Shown here: piece by piece, positions 1 to 8,016 of the stretch | How positions within the stretch are numbered: the stretch's first letter is position 1 | Layout of the letters: every line of letters starts with the position of its first letter | NCBI RefSeq assembly: GCF_001579805.1 | Contig: NZ_CP014546.1 | Location: 5,828,001 to 5,892,000 of the forward strand | Length of the DNA stretch: 64,000 nt | Direction of reading: 5' to 3' | Origin: Pseudomonas azotoformans | GTDB lineage: Bacteria; Pseudomonadota; Gammaproteobacteria; Pseudomonadales; Pseudomonadaceae | The notes under the pieces: generated by a model | Databases searched by the model: none | The model's input: the letters and a program-made list of their open reading frames with translations, nothing else | Told to the model about the DNA's origin: nothing | Translations under genes and position numbers: made by a program

Positions 1-557
1 ATATCGGTGAGCAACACTCCGGGGGCCATATCGGCCTGGGCTTGCAGCGGCGGCAGGGTGTGTCCGCTCAGGGTGACGGGCTGTTGACCTTCATGCAGCC
101 CCAAGGCCTGCAAGGTCTGCGGTGCAATCCACGTACGCCCCGGCGGTTCGAAAAACGCCAGCATTTGTGCCTGGCTCAAACGCTGCCCTGCCACCGCGCC
201 ACTGCCGGGCAACGACACCGGGTCGATGCCCATCAATTGCAGGCGCACCTCCTCGCGCTCCTTGAGCTGCACCCGCCCTTGAACCACCGGCGACACCGGC
301 CAGCCGGCTCGACGCAACTGGGCAAAAACGGCTTGGGGAAAACTGGCGCCGTCCGTCGCGCCGAGGCTGGCCTGGGGTTCGCCGCCGATCAATTGGCTGG
401 CGCGGGCATAGCTGTCGCGTGCCTGGCTGTTGAGGGCCTGCACGCCGATCAGCAGCGCGGTGGCCAGCCACAAACCGGTGAGCACGCTGCAGAACTGCAC
501 CGGATGGCGCCGCCAGTGGCTGAGCAGCGCGCGCAAGGTCCAATAAAAAACTGCCAT
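1..557 (-). CDS. ABC transporter permease, FtsX/MacB-like (partial, 3' end outside window)
   Basis: Reading leftward from an ATG at 557, the frame is open to the window edge (about 185 codons). It begins MAVFYWTLRALLSHWRRHPV, followed by a hydrophobic segment (LTGLWLATALLIGVQALN, about residues 26-43) and then a soluble stretch. This is the N-terminal membrane anchor plus periplasmic domain of LolC/MacB/FtsX-type permeases. The ATG lies one base after the stop of the upstream ATPase gene, so the two form one operon. Such pairs extrude lipids, lipoproteins or other envelope substrates, but the substrate cannot be read here. The remaining transmembrane segments lie outside the window. Confidence 0.75.
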   Translation of the reverse strand, partial: MAVFYWTLRALLSHWRRHPVQFCSVLTGLWLATALLIGVQALNSQARDSYARASQLIGGEPQASLGATDGASFPQAVFAQLRRAGWPVSPVVQGRVQLKEREEVRLQLMGIDPVSLPGSGAVAGQRLSQAQMLAFFEPPGRTWIAPQTLQALGLHEGQQPVTLSGHTLPPLQAQADMAPGVLLTD

Positions 558-558
558 T

Positions 559-1227
559 TCAAACAGCGCTCGCGGGCACGACATGGCCGCGATGCAACAC
601 CACCTGCCGGCCCAGGCGTGCGGCGATGCGTGGGCTATGGGTGACCATCAACAAGCTGGAGGGACTGTCGCGCAACAGGTCCAGCAGCAGTTGTAACACC
701 TCGTCGCTGGTGGCTTCGTCGAGGTTGCCGGTGGGTTCGTCGGCCAATAACAGACGCGGCCTTGACGCCAACGCGCGCCCCACCGCGACCCGTTGCTGCT
801 GACCGCCGGAAAGCTGTTCCGGATAACGCTTGAGCAGATCACCCAGGCCCAGGCGCTCCACCAACTGTGCCTGCCACTGCGGATCAAACCGCCCGGCCAA
901 CCGCGCCTGGAACGCCAAATTGTCCTCGACCCGCAGGCTGCCGATCAGGTTGAACTGCTGGAACACCAGCCCGATCTCCGTGCGCCGCCAGTGGGCCAGC
1001 TGCGCTTCGCTGAGTTGGTCGAGGCGCTGCTCGCCGACCTGGATGCTGCCACCGTCCACCCGGTCCAGGCCGGCCACCAGATGCAGCAAAGTGCTCTTGC
1101 CGCTACCCGACTCGCCCATCAACGCCAGGCTGCTGCGCTCGGCCAGGCGCAGGTCCACACCGGCCAACACCGCCAACGGCCCTTGGGGGGTGGCATAGCT
1201 TTTGAACACACCTTGCACCTGCAGCAT
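559..1227 (-). CDS. ABC transporter ATP-binding protein, LolD/MacB-like
   Basis: A 222-residue nucleotide-binding subunit. Visible motifs are Walker A GESGSGKS, signature LSGGQQQRVAVGRA, Walker B LLLADEPTGNLD and a switch histidine in MVTHSPR. GEPTGNLD-type Walker B and the short length are typical of the LolD/YbbA/MacB group that works with FtsX-like permeases. I chose the ATG at 1227 (MLQVQGVFKSYATP) because the family starts here. The frame extends 39 codons further upstream, but that stretch has no family character. The permease follows immediately. Cytoplasmic, membrane-associated; it powers the adjacent permease. Confidence 0.85.
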   Translation of the reverse strand: MLQVQGVFKSYATPQGPLAVLAGVDLRLAERSSLALMGESGSGKSTLLHLVAGLDRVDGGSIQVGEQRLDQLSEAQLAHWRRTEIGLVFQQFNLIGSLRVEDNLAFQARLAGRFDPQWQAQLVERLGLGDLLKRYPEQLSGGQQQRVAVGRALASRPRLLLADEPTGNLDEATSDEVLQLLLDLLRDSPSSLLMVTHSPRIAARLGRQVVLHRGHVVPASAV

Positions 1228-1401
1228 GAGAACACTCGTTTGAGGGGTGGCAATCGAGAATAACGGCTGCCGCTCCAGGCCATGCAAATTTTTCACATGG
1301 ATTTCACCGGCTAACCACCCCACGCACTCTAGATTACCGGCCATGGGTCATTCGTCGGCAACTTGTTAGTTGCCATGCCTGACAACTTTTTAACCGCAAC
1401 A

Positions 1402-1421
1402 TGTTCAGCGAAAAGACAGCC
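1402..1421 (+). promoter_or_regulatory. 20-bp upstream element, copy 1
   Basis: TGTTCAGCGAAAAGACAGCC lies 82 bp upstream of the histidine phosphatase start. A second copy with one mismatch is at 2195-2214, upstream of the arnT leader. Flanking bases are also partly shared (ACAACTTT before, CTCTGGC after), so the resemblance covers a promoter-sized stretch. A common regulator binding site is inferred; the factor is unknown, and the element does not fit the ColR consensus I remember. Confidence 0.45.
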
Positions 1422-1502
1422 TCCCTGTGACAGCCTCTGGCTTCACTGTGGGCATACGCCAACACGTTGCGCCTAATTAATACAACATTGCCAACACTGC
1501 CC

Positions 1503-2177
1503 ATGGTGAATGAAGTGGTTGACCTTACCCTGACCAAACCGCGCTCGCGATGGGCCTTTATCAAGCGCCTGCGACGCCTGTGGCTGGGGCTCTTGGTGGT
1601 GGGTTTGCTGTTCGCCGCCAGCCTGCTCTGGCACGCGTCACCCAAGGACCTTGGCGTTGGTAACCGCCTGCTCACTTCCCACGTACTGCCCCTCTGGCGC
1701 GACGGTGACCTGATCGTGCTGGTGCGCCACGAAGAGCGTTGCGACCGCTCGACCAACCCTTGCCTGGGTCCCGTGGAGGGCCTGACGATCAACGGCAGCC
1801 AGAACGCCGAAACCCTGGGCAAAGCCTTTAAAACACTGGGCATGGACGGCAGCGACGTGCTGGCCAGCCCGGCCATCCGCACCGCCCAGACCTTGCGCTT
1901 CATGTTTGGTAAAAACGAACTGACTTCTGGCCAGCAAGCCGTCTGCGGTGCGGCGATGGGCGAAGAGTTGCTCAGCCACAAAACCCCCGGACGCAACCTG
2001 GTCTTCGTCACCCACAGCGGCTGCATTGCCGACTTCGAAAGCACCCTGGGCTTTCCCCATGCCGCCTTCCCCAAATACGGCAGCGCCTTGTTCGTGCAGG
2101 TCTTGCCCAACGGCAAATTCAAGACGCTGGGCATCGTCAATGGCCCGGACTGGCCGGCCGCGTTAAAACAACTTTAA
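1503..2177 (+). CDS. Membrane-anchored histidine phosphatase (Ais/PmrG-like)
   Basis: About 224 residues. The N-terminus has a basic stretch, then one hydrophobic anchor (LWLGLLVVGLLFAASLLW), then a histidine-phosphatase domain. The catalytic motif reads LVRHEERCDR and the second catalytic histidine is in FVTHSGC. Ais/PmrG proteins dephosphorylate lipopolysaccharide core heptose in the periplasm. The neighbouring arnT gene, another lipid A modifier, supports that role, although substrate is inference. I chose ATG 1503 (MVNEVVDLTL) over the in-frame TTG at 1467. The shared 20-bp element upstream suggests co-regulation with arnT. Confidence 0.75.
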   Translation: MVNEVVDLTLTKPRSRWAFIKRLRRLWLGLLVVGLLFAASLLWHASPKDLGVGNRLLTSHVLPLWRDGDLIVLVRHEERCDRSTNPCLGPVEGLTINGSQNAETLGKAFKTLGMDGSDVLASPAIRTAQTLRFMFGKNELTSGQQAVCGAAMGEELLSHKTPGRNLVFVTHSGCIADFESTLGFPHAAFPKYGSALFVQVLPNGKFKTLGIVNGPDWPAALKQL

Positions 2178-2194
2178 ACATTTTCCTGTCCATT

Positions 2195-2214
2195 TGTTCA
2201 GCAAAAAGACAGCC
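2195..2214 (+). promoter_or_regulatory. 20-bp upstream element, copy 2
   Basis: TGTTCAGCAAAAAGACAGCC matches 19 of 20 bases of the copy at 1402-1421. It lies in the 80-bp gap between the phosphatase stop and the small leader ORF that precedes arnT. Recurrence before two functionally related genes argues for a shared regulator. Confidence 0.45.
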
Positions 2215-2256
2215 CTGCTCTGGCATGTTTAGTTGCGCCTTTTAACTAAGGACATC

Positions 2257-2358
2257 ATGACTATTTTCCGTAATTCAGTGAACGCTGTGACTTTTTCTTC
2301 TATTACTTCATTACTTGAAACTCCCACAACTAAACGTCAGGGAGCGACGTTTGCATGA
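2257..2358 (+). CDS. Small leader ORF (33 aa) coupled to arnT
   Basis: ATG at 2257 is preceded by AAGGA at a good spacing. The frame encodes [20 protein letters not shown] and 13 more residues, ending ...GATFA. Its TGA overlaps the arnT ATG (ATGA at 2355-2358), the classic arrangement for translational coupling. arnT has only a weak ribosome site of its own inside this ORF (GGGAGCG). No transmembrane segment or attenuator-type codon run is obvious. It may be a regulatory leader peptide or a small protein; I recognise no family. Confidence 0.6.
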   Translation: MTIFRNSVNAVTFSSITSLLETPTTKRQGATFA

Positions 2359-4010
2359 CTCGATTAAAACCTCTGCCACTGTTATTACTGGCCTTTGTCG
2401 CGTTTTACCTGTTGCCCCTGGGTCTGCACGGCTTGTGGATCCCGGACGAAACCCGCTACGCCCAGATCAGCCAGGAAATGCTCCAGAGCGGCAACTGGGT
2501 AGCGCCGCATTTCATGGGCATCCGCTATTTTGAAAAACCCGCTGGCGGCTATTGGTTGATCGCCTTGGGCCAAGCGGTGTTCGGCCAGAACCTGTTCGGC
2601 GTGCGTATCGCCTCGGCGCTTACGACCGGCTTGAGCGTGCTGCTGGCCTACCTGATCGCCCGTCGCCTGTGGGATGACCCGCGCAAAAGCTTCGCCTGCG
2701 CCCTGCTCTACCTGAGCTTCGGCCTGGTGGCCGGGCAAGCGGGCTACTCCAACCTGGATCCGCAATTCACCCTGTGGGTCAACCTGAGCCTGGTGGCCCT
2801 GTGGTTTGCCCTCGACAGCCACACAGTACGCGGCCGTCTTTGGGCGTGGACCGTCGTGGGCCTGGCCTGCGCCCTGGGTTTCCTGACCAAGGGGTTCCTG
2901 GCCCTGGCGTTGCCGGTGTTGATCGCCGTGCCTTACATGCTCTGGCAACGCCGCCTGGGCGAACTGCTGCGCTATGGCCCGCTGGCCATGCTGGTGTGCT
3001 TGTTGGCGTGCCTGCCTTGGGCGCTGGCGATCCATCTGCAGGAACCGGACTTCTGGCGCTTCTTTTTCTGGAATGAACACATCCGCCGCTTCAGCGCCGA
3101 CAACGCGCAACACGTGCGGCCGTGGTGGTTCTTCCTGCCGATCATCGCGGTAGCGTGTCTGCCTTGGGCAGGGTTGCTGCCGAGCACCCTGCGCAAGACC
3201 TGGCAGGAAAAGCGCCAACCGGCCATCGCCTTCCTGGCCCTGTGGCTGCTGTTGCCACTGGGTTTCTTCAGCCTGAGCAACGGCAAGCTGCCGACCTACA
3301 TCATGCCGTGCCTGCTGCCCCTGGCCTTGTTGATGGGGCATACACTGGTCGACCTGATCAACCGGCATAAAGCCCGCACGATCTGCCTCAATGGCCTGCT
3401 CAACTTCGTGATCGGCATGGCGGCCATGGTCGTGCTGATCTACCTGCAAATCGCCCGACCCTTGTACAGCAACAGCCATGCGGAGATGTTCAGCCTGTCC
3501 CTGGCGTTTATCGTGTTGCTGGGGTGGATCCTCACCAACCTGCTGCAAGCCTTCCGCCCGCTGACGCTGTGGGCGATGCCAGCGCTGGGCATCGGCCTGC
3601 TGGTGATCCTGCTGCCGGCGAGCATGCCGGAGTGGATCGCGGACAACGAAATGCCCGACCAGTTTGTGCTCGAACACCTGGAAGAACTGCAACAGACCCA
3701 AGCCCTGCTGAGCAACGAACTGGGGAATGCCAGTGCCTTGGCCTGGCGCCTGAAACGCCCGGAAGTGGCGCTGTACGACACCGAGGGTGAGCTGCGATAT
3801 GGCTTGCAGTACGCAGGTTCGGTGCATCGCAAAGTGGAATTGGAAGCGGTGCAGGCCTGGCTCAAGGAACAGCGCCGACTCGGCTCGGTCGGCGTACTGA
3901 TGCGCGTCAACAGCACCAGTGAAATGCGCGAAGCCGGGCAACTGCCGCCCGGAGGCAAACGCTACTACAAGGGCTCCCTCGAACTGATCATCTACTCGAA
4001 ATCGCCGTGA
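2355..4010 (+). CDS. arnT: ArnT-like 4-amino-4-deoxy-L-arabinose lipid A transferase
   Basis: 551 residues, the normal ArnT length. It is a GT39/GT-C polytopic enzyme of the inner membrane with about a dozen hydrophobic segments. The first periplasmic loop carries the family motif [16 protein letters not shown], with the acidic DET residues typical of dolichyl/undecaprenyl-phosphate sugar transferases, then [10 protein letters not shown]. ArnT moves L-Ara4N from undecaprenyl phosphate to lipid A phosphates, lowering negative charge and giving polymyxin tolerance. The Ara4N synthesis genes (arnBCAD) are not in the window, so the sugar would come from a distant operon. Its start overlaps the 33-aa leader ORF and its stop overlaps the next GT39 gene. 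Confidence 0.85.
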   Translation: MTRLKPLPLLLLAFVAFYLLPLGLHGLWIPDETRYAQISQEMLQSGNWVAPHFMGIRYFEKPAGGYWLIALGQAVFGQNLFGVRIASALTTGLSVLLAYLIARRLWDDPRKSFACALLYLSFGLVAGQAGYSNLDPQFTLWVNLSLVALWFALDSHTVRGRLWAWTVVGLACALGFLTKGFLALALPVLIAVPYMLWQRRLGELLRYGPLAMLVCLLACLPWALAIHLQEPDFWRFFFWNEHIRRFSADNAQHVRPWWFFLPIIAVACLPWAGLLPSTLRKTWQEKRQPAIAFLALWLLLPLGFFSLSNGKLPTYIMPCLLPLALLMGHTLVDLINRHKARTICLNGLLNFVIGMAAMVVLIYLQIARPLYSNSHAEMFSLSLAFIVLLGWILTNLLQAFRPLTLWAMPALGIGLLVILLPASMPEWIADNEMPDQFVLEHLEELQQTQALLSNELGNASALAWRLKRPEVALYDTEGELRYGLQYAGSVHRKVELEAVQAWLKEQRRLGSVGVLMRVNSTSEMREAGQLPPGGKRYYKGSLELIIYSKSP

Positions 4011-5530
4011 TGGCGGCTTTCTGGAAGACCGAACGCGGCGCCCTGCTGCTGTTGCTGGGCGTCACCGCCCTGCTACTGCTGACCGGCCTGGGCGCACGCG
4101 ACCTATGGGGCCCGGAAACCCGTTGGGCGAACATCGCCTTGCAGATGCTGCAGAGCGGTGACTATTTCGATCCCTACCTCAAGGGCGCGCCCTATTACGA
4201 CAAACCCCTGCCCTCCTACTGGCTGATCACCGCCAGTGCCCACTTGCTGGGTGGCCTCGGTCCCTGGTCACTGCGCTTGCCGTCCGTGATCGGCGCCTGG
4301 CTGAGCGTGTGGCTGGTCTACCTGATCGGCGAACAACTGCTGCGCAAGGGCACCGGGCTGATTGCCGGTTGGATGCTCGCCACCACCTTCTACTTCCTGT
4401 TCTGGGCGCGCGTGGCCACGGCGGACGTGCTGACGGTGTGTGGTGTGCTGGCGGCGGTGTGGTGGTACTGGCGCGGGCCGGAGGACACGCGGCTGGGTCG
4501 CTATAGCGTGTTCTTCCTGCTGCTGGCCGTGACCTCGCTGTTCAAAGGGCTGATCGGCTTTGTGCTGCCCGGCCTGGTGCTGCTGCCACACCTCCTGGCG
4601 GAACATCGCTACAAGCGCCACCTCAACCTGCGCCTGGTGTGTGCCTTGCTGATCGCTGCGGCGGTGTATGCCGTGCCCTTCGTGCTGTCCCATCTCTACG
4701 GTGCCCCTAGCTATGGCAGCAGCGGCCTGGCCCTGGTGTTCCGCGAAAACGTGGTGCGCTTTTTCGACCCGTTCGACCATATGGGCCCGATCTACACCTA
4801 CCTGATCTACCTGCCCGCCTACACCCTGCCCTGGGTACCCTGCTGGCTGCTCGGCCTGTGGCTGGCGCTGCGGCACTGGCGCCACACGCCGCCGAACGTG
4901 CGCTGGCTGGTGTGGGGCCTGGGCCTGTTGTTCGTGTTCTTCACCGCCAGCGGCAGCCGACGCAGCTACTACGTACTGCCATTGGTGCCCTTCGCCCAGC
5001 TGCTCGGCGCCTGGTGGGTCAGCGAACGCCTGCGGGCACGGCCGGCCAGCCAGTCACGCTGGTTCAAAGGCTTCGCCATCGCCGCTGCCCTGATGCTGTT
5101 GATACTCGGCGTGGCCTACCCCTGGAGCAACAGCAACGGCGGCGTGACTCGCTTTGCCGAAGACGTACGAGCCGAAGCGACCCAAATCGCGCCATGGGAG
5201 CAATGGCAATGGGTGCTGGTGGAAGCGGACAACAAAGTGCCGATGTACCTGCAAAACGGCGGCAAGCCGTTCTACTACGTGGCCGAAACCCAGGACTTTC
5301 CCCGCCAGGGCGACAGCGCGGCATTCCTGGCCTGGCTGGAAAAAACCAGCGGCCAGACCTTCGACCCGCAACGCACCATCATTGTCGCGCAGTACGCCAA
5401 GGACGATCCCGCGCCACTGGCTTATCTGGGCAAGGATCATCGGGTGATTGGCACCCAGCCGGATAATGGCGAGCGGTGGTTTCACAAGCGTGAGGATGGG
5501 AGCGTGGCGTTCATTCCCCAGCCCAAATAG
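4010..5530 (+). CDS. Second GT39-family membrane glycosyltransferase
   Basis: 506 residues from the ATG at 4010, which overlaps the arnT stop (TGATG), so the two are translationally coupled. An in-frame GTG at 4007 is possible. The N-terminal loop GARDLWGPETRWANIALQML parallels the ArnT motif (PETR in place of PDETR), followed by YDKPLPSYWL. About ten hydrophobic segments and a C-terminal soluble domain follow. It is a paralogue of ArnT. Acceptor and donor are unknown, but the context suggests another sugar addition to lipid A, LPS core or a carrier lipid. Confidence 0.8.
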   Translation: MAAFWKTERGALLLLLGVTALLLLTGLGARDLWGPETRWANIALQMLQSGDYFDPYLKGAPYYDKPLPSYWLITASAHLLGGLGPWSLRLPSVIGAWLSVWLVYLIGEQLLRKGTGLIAGWMLATTFYFLFWARVATADVLTVCGVLAAVWWYWRGPEDTRLGRYSVFFLLLAVTSLFKGLIGFVLPGLVLLPHLLAEHRYKRHLNLRLVCALLIAAAVYAVPFVLSHLYGAPSYGSSGLALVFRENVVRFFDPFDHMGPIYTYLIYLPAYTLPWVPCWLLGLWLALRHWRHTPPNVRWLVWGLGLLFVFFTASGSRRSYYVLPLVPFAQLLGAWWVSERLRARPASQSRWFKGFAIAAALMLLILGVAYPWSNSNGGVTRFAEDVRAEATQIAPWEQWQWVLVEADNKVPMYLQNGGKPFYYVAETQDFPRQGDSAAFLAWLEKTSGQTFDPQRTIIVAQYAKDDPAPLAYLGKDHRVIGTQPDNGERWFHKREDGSVAFIPQPK

Positions 5531-5539
5531 AAGGCGGTC

Positions 5540-6253
5540 TTATCCTTTTGGCAGACTGGCGGCGTGGATAAATGCCTCATCCAGGCTTTGGGCGTCGTAG
5601 GCGTCCATGAAGCCTTGGGCATCAGTAAAACGGTTGAATCGCCTTTGACTCAGCATGTAAAAATCATCGCAATGGGCGACGATTTCATCGACGTTGTGCG
5701 ATGAAACCAACACCGCGACACCCTCTGCCGCTGCCCCCTCCAAACAACGCCAGATGTGATAACGAAACTCGGGATCCACACCCGCCGTGGGTTCATCCAG
5801 TATCACCAGGTCCGCGTTGGCGCAGAGCAGGGACAACGTAAAAAACCAACGCTTTTCCCCATAACTGCAGAGTGCGGATTTTTTGTTCCAGATCTCGCAG
5901 TAACGCTCTGCGATGCCGGGGCTCCATTTTTCGATTTTATCGAGTGCATGTTGTTGGGTAACCTTAGTGTCGGAGCAAAACAGCATGGCCATTTTGAAGA
6001 TGTCGAACATGCGAAATACAGGCGGCGTACTGATGATCTGCGACAGGTACAGCAGCTTGGAGAAAGAGCTGTTTACCTCACCGCCCTCTATTTTCTTCAG
6101 GCCGCACAGCACATCAAAAAAAGTGGTCTTGCCGGAGCCGTTTGGGCCGAGAAGGCCTGATATGGAGCCGGCTGCGACTGTCAGAGAAGCGTTGCTGAAC
6201 AGTACATGGCCTGGGTAACTGACCCCGAGTGAGCTGACGATAAGTTTCTTCAT
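5540..6253 (-). CDS. ABC-2 exporter ATP-binding protein with atypical signature motif
   Basis: 237 residues. Walker A GLLGPNGSGKTT, Walker B LVILDEPTAGVDP and switch VSSHNVDE are intact. The signature position reads LCSYGEKRWF instead of LSGGQ, a strong departure, although the central G and E are kept. Its start overlaps the stop of the permease gene by one base. GC content is clearly below that of the flanks, suggesting acquisition. The substrate is unknown. The C-terminus (QSLDEAFIHAASLPKG) is typical of the short tail of ABC-2 ATPases. Confidence 0.8.
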   Translation of the reverse strand: MKKLIVSSLGVSYPGHVLFSNASLTVAAGSISGLLGPNGSGKTTFFDVLCGLKKIEGGEVNSSFSKLLYLSQIISTPPVFRMFDIFKMAMLFCSDTKVTQQHALDKIEKWSPGIAERYCEIWNKKSALCSYGEKRWFFTLSLLCANADLVILDEPTAGVDPEFRYHIWRCLEGAAAEGVAVLVSSHNVDEIVAHCDDFYMLSQRRFNRFTDAQGFMDAYDAQSLDEAFIHAASLPKG

Positions 6254-6999
6254 CAGTATCGGCTCCAGATTGGGTTGATGAGCAATAATCGAAAGGTCAC
6301 GCCAAAGGAGATAGAAAAGGCCGCCATGACAACTAGCACGACCTCTATCGACCCCGCGGCCCCCTCCAGCATTATTTGATTAGCCCATCCCATCGGACTT
6401 AACAGTTTGATGACCTGGAGCGCAGCATGAGATGAACTGGCACTGACAATTCCAAGCGCCAACATCAAACACAACAAGACAGAAAAAACGGTGCCGGCAT
6501 TTTGAAAACTTAGCGGAGCCAATGTAAGCAACAGCGAAAATATGGAGAACAAGAGAAAACAGATATAAAACCTCAACACGACATCCAGCACATCCGACAC
6601 TGCCACCCCCGACCCGAAATAAAATTGCGTCAGGCCGTAGAACACCAAGCAATAAACAATCGACAAGAAGGAATAGGCAAAAAACTGCCCAAGTAGAAAG
6701 ATGAGCTTAGTCGGTGTCGTGTAGACAAAAGAGCGCAAGAAGCCACTTTCTCTTCGCCCGACGATATAAAACGCCAGGCCAAAAAAAGCCACGCTACAGG
6801 CGATAAAGGCATAGAACCATGACGTAACGGCGAGATAACTGATCGTTCGATCATCATTGGACGTTCTCGCATAGGCGATTAGATAAAATGTTACCGCCGG
6901 AGAGACCACCATCCAGAACAGTGCAACAGGTTCCTTTAACTGTTCCTTTATAAACAATGCGGCCAGTAAAAAGGATTTGGACAGTGGATAACCGTTCAT
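6253..6999 (-). CDS. ABC-2 type permease
   Basis: 248 residues with six hydrophobic segments separated by short loops, the ABC-2 permease topology. The first loop after TM1 includes YARTSNDDRTISYLAV. The last segment (VVLVVMAAFSISFGVTFRLLL) precedes a short cytoplasmic tail. It precedes and touches the ATPase gene, forming a two-gene exporter. No precursor peptide, immunity or biosynthetic gene lies next to it, so the cargo is unassigned. The region is AT-rich relative to the rest of the window. Confidence 0.75.
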   Translation of the reverse strand: MNGYPLSKSFLLAALFIKEQLKEPVALFWMVVSPAVTFYLIAYARTSNDDRTISYLAVTSWFYAFIACSVAFFGLAFYIVGRRESGFLRSFVYTTPTKLIFLLGQFFAYSFLSIVYCLVFYGLTQFYFGSGVAVSDVLDVVLRFYICFLLFSIFSLLLTLAPLSFQNAGTVFSVLLCLMLALGIVSASSSHAALQVIKLLSPMGWANQIMLEGAAGSIEVVLVVMAAFSISFGVTFRLLLINPIWSRY

Positions 7000-7320
7000 G
7001 GCTTACCTCGCAGGAAGCGTGACCGACTTTCCATCAAAACTTAGCGCATTTGGAAAAACATTCAAGATACTCTATTTTTACCAGGCTCGTGAATATGAGA
7101 AATTTCACTCATAAAAATCAGACATCTAGCAATTGAATACAACGAACTTCTTCTTTCGAGGACGCCACCCGAACATCACATTCTTCAACAGCGTTAGTGA
7201 CTTATTGATCACATTACAAAAACAATCAAATACTTCATTAATTAACAAGTACTGCGCTGCTCGACTGTTTTTTTGCAAAAATACGACGAGCGGCATTGGT
7301 CAAATTTGACCTGAGAGCGC
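7000..7320. other. AT-rich intergenic region upstream of the ABC-2 exporter
   Basis: 321 bp with no convincing gene. It is markedly AT-rich (for example the stretch around 7205-7250) and presumably holds the exporter promoter reading leftward. Its right end contains a perfect 14-bp palindrome (7298-7311) ten bases from the stop of the HD-domain gene. Confidence 0.5.
7298..7311. promoter_or_regulatory. Perfect 14-bp palindrome GGTCAAATTTGACC
   Basis: GGTCAAATTTGACC reads identically on both strands. It has no loop and no T-tract, so it is a poor terminator and fits a dimeric-regulator operator better. It lies about 300 bp upstream of the ABC-2 permease start and ten bases beyond the HD gene stop. 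No factor can be named. Confidence 0.3.
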
Positions 7321-7911
7321 TCAATCAGCCAAAACCGCCGAATCACACGCGGCGATCTTCTCCCGCGCCCCCTCATCAATAAGCCCGCGAAGCCTCTCAA
7401 ACAAAGGATCGGCATCCGTGTAGCCTTTGCCGTAGGTCAGGTTGAATCCATAGTCGAAATCGGGTGGGTTCTTGCCCTGATTGTGCTGGAGAAGGGTCTC
7501 TAGTTTGTCCAGCGCCTTGACGGCCTTGGCCTCGGCAGACTGTGCGGTTTCATAGTCCTCCCAGAGCGCCATTATCTGCGTTTGCAATGGCCCGTCGAGG
7601 GCGCGGGTCAGGTGTAGAAGGTCTTTTCTCTCTTGCTCGCTCTTGTCGGGAAACGACGCTTTGTGGATGGCCGGGATGTCGCCATGGATGGCCTCCCCCA
7701 GGTCATGAATGACGCACATCTTGAGCAGTTTGAGCCTGTCGAGATGGCTGAATTGATCCTCGAAAACCATCGCCATCAGGCACAGGCGCCAGCTATGTTC
7801 CGCGGTGCTTTCGGTGCGCCCTGAGGTGGTGTGGGCGCTGCGGAGTACGTCCTTGAGTTTTTCCGCCTCGCGAATGAAGGCGAGGCGCCCTTTGATCTCT
7901 TCGGTGTCCAT
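7321..7911 (-). CDS. HD-domain hydrolase (YfbR/HDDC2-like)
   Basis: 196 residues. The metal-binding HD signature is visible in order: H in ESTAEHSWRL (about residue 39), HD in CVIHDLGEAIHGDI (about 69-70), and a later D in KALDKLETLLQ. This layout matches the HDDC2/YfbR group, which includes 5'-deoxynucleotidases that dephosphorylate dNMPs. Length and motif spacing fit. The 5'-nucleotidase activity is family inference. It is likely a single-gene unit, since its neighbours belong to different functions. Confidence 0.8.
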   Translation of the reverse strand: MDTEEIKGRLAFIREAEKLKDVLRSAHTTSGRTESTAEHSWRLCLMAMVFEDQFSHLDRLKLLKMCVIHDLGEAIHGDIPAIHKASFPDKSEQERKDLLHLTRALDGPLQTQIMALWEDYETAQSAEAKAVKALDKLETLLQHNQGKNPPDFDYGFNLTYGKGYTDADPLFERLRGLIDEGAREKIAACDSAVLAD

Positions 7912-8016
7912 GGTGTTCTCTGGCTCGGTCGACTGACGTGCTGCGCGACTGCACAGGCGGCCAGACTAGGTCCAGGGCTATCCGGCGTCCACGCATAAGA
8001 TATGCGTGCGCCCGTG

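Noticed and set aside
91..543. 150-codon frame on the minus strand at the left end
   Set aside because: It is an out-of-frame shadow of the ABC permease, whose frame (ATG 557) shows a membrane anchor and family character.
2185..2214. CTGTC...GACAG inverted repeat considered as a terminator after the phosphatase gene
   Set aside because: The arms are only five bases with a long A-rich loop and no T-tract on the plus strand. The duplicated 20-bp element explains it better as a regulatory site.
2385..3941. 518-codon minus-strand frame opposite arnT
   Set aside because: Gln/His/Arg-rich composition typical of antisense to a high-GC gene; arnT on the plus strand has clear family motifs.
5540..6999. 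Bacteriocin or lantibiotic exporter/immunity system
   Set aside because: No precursor peptide, modification enzyme or protease gene is adjacent, so the exporter alone does not support this.
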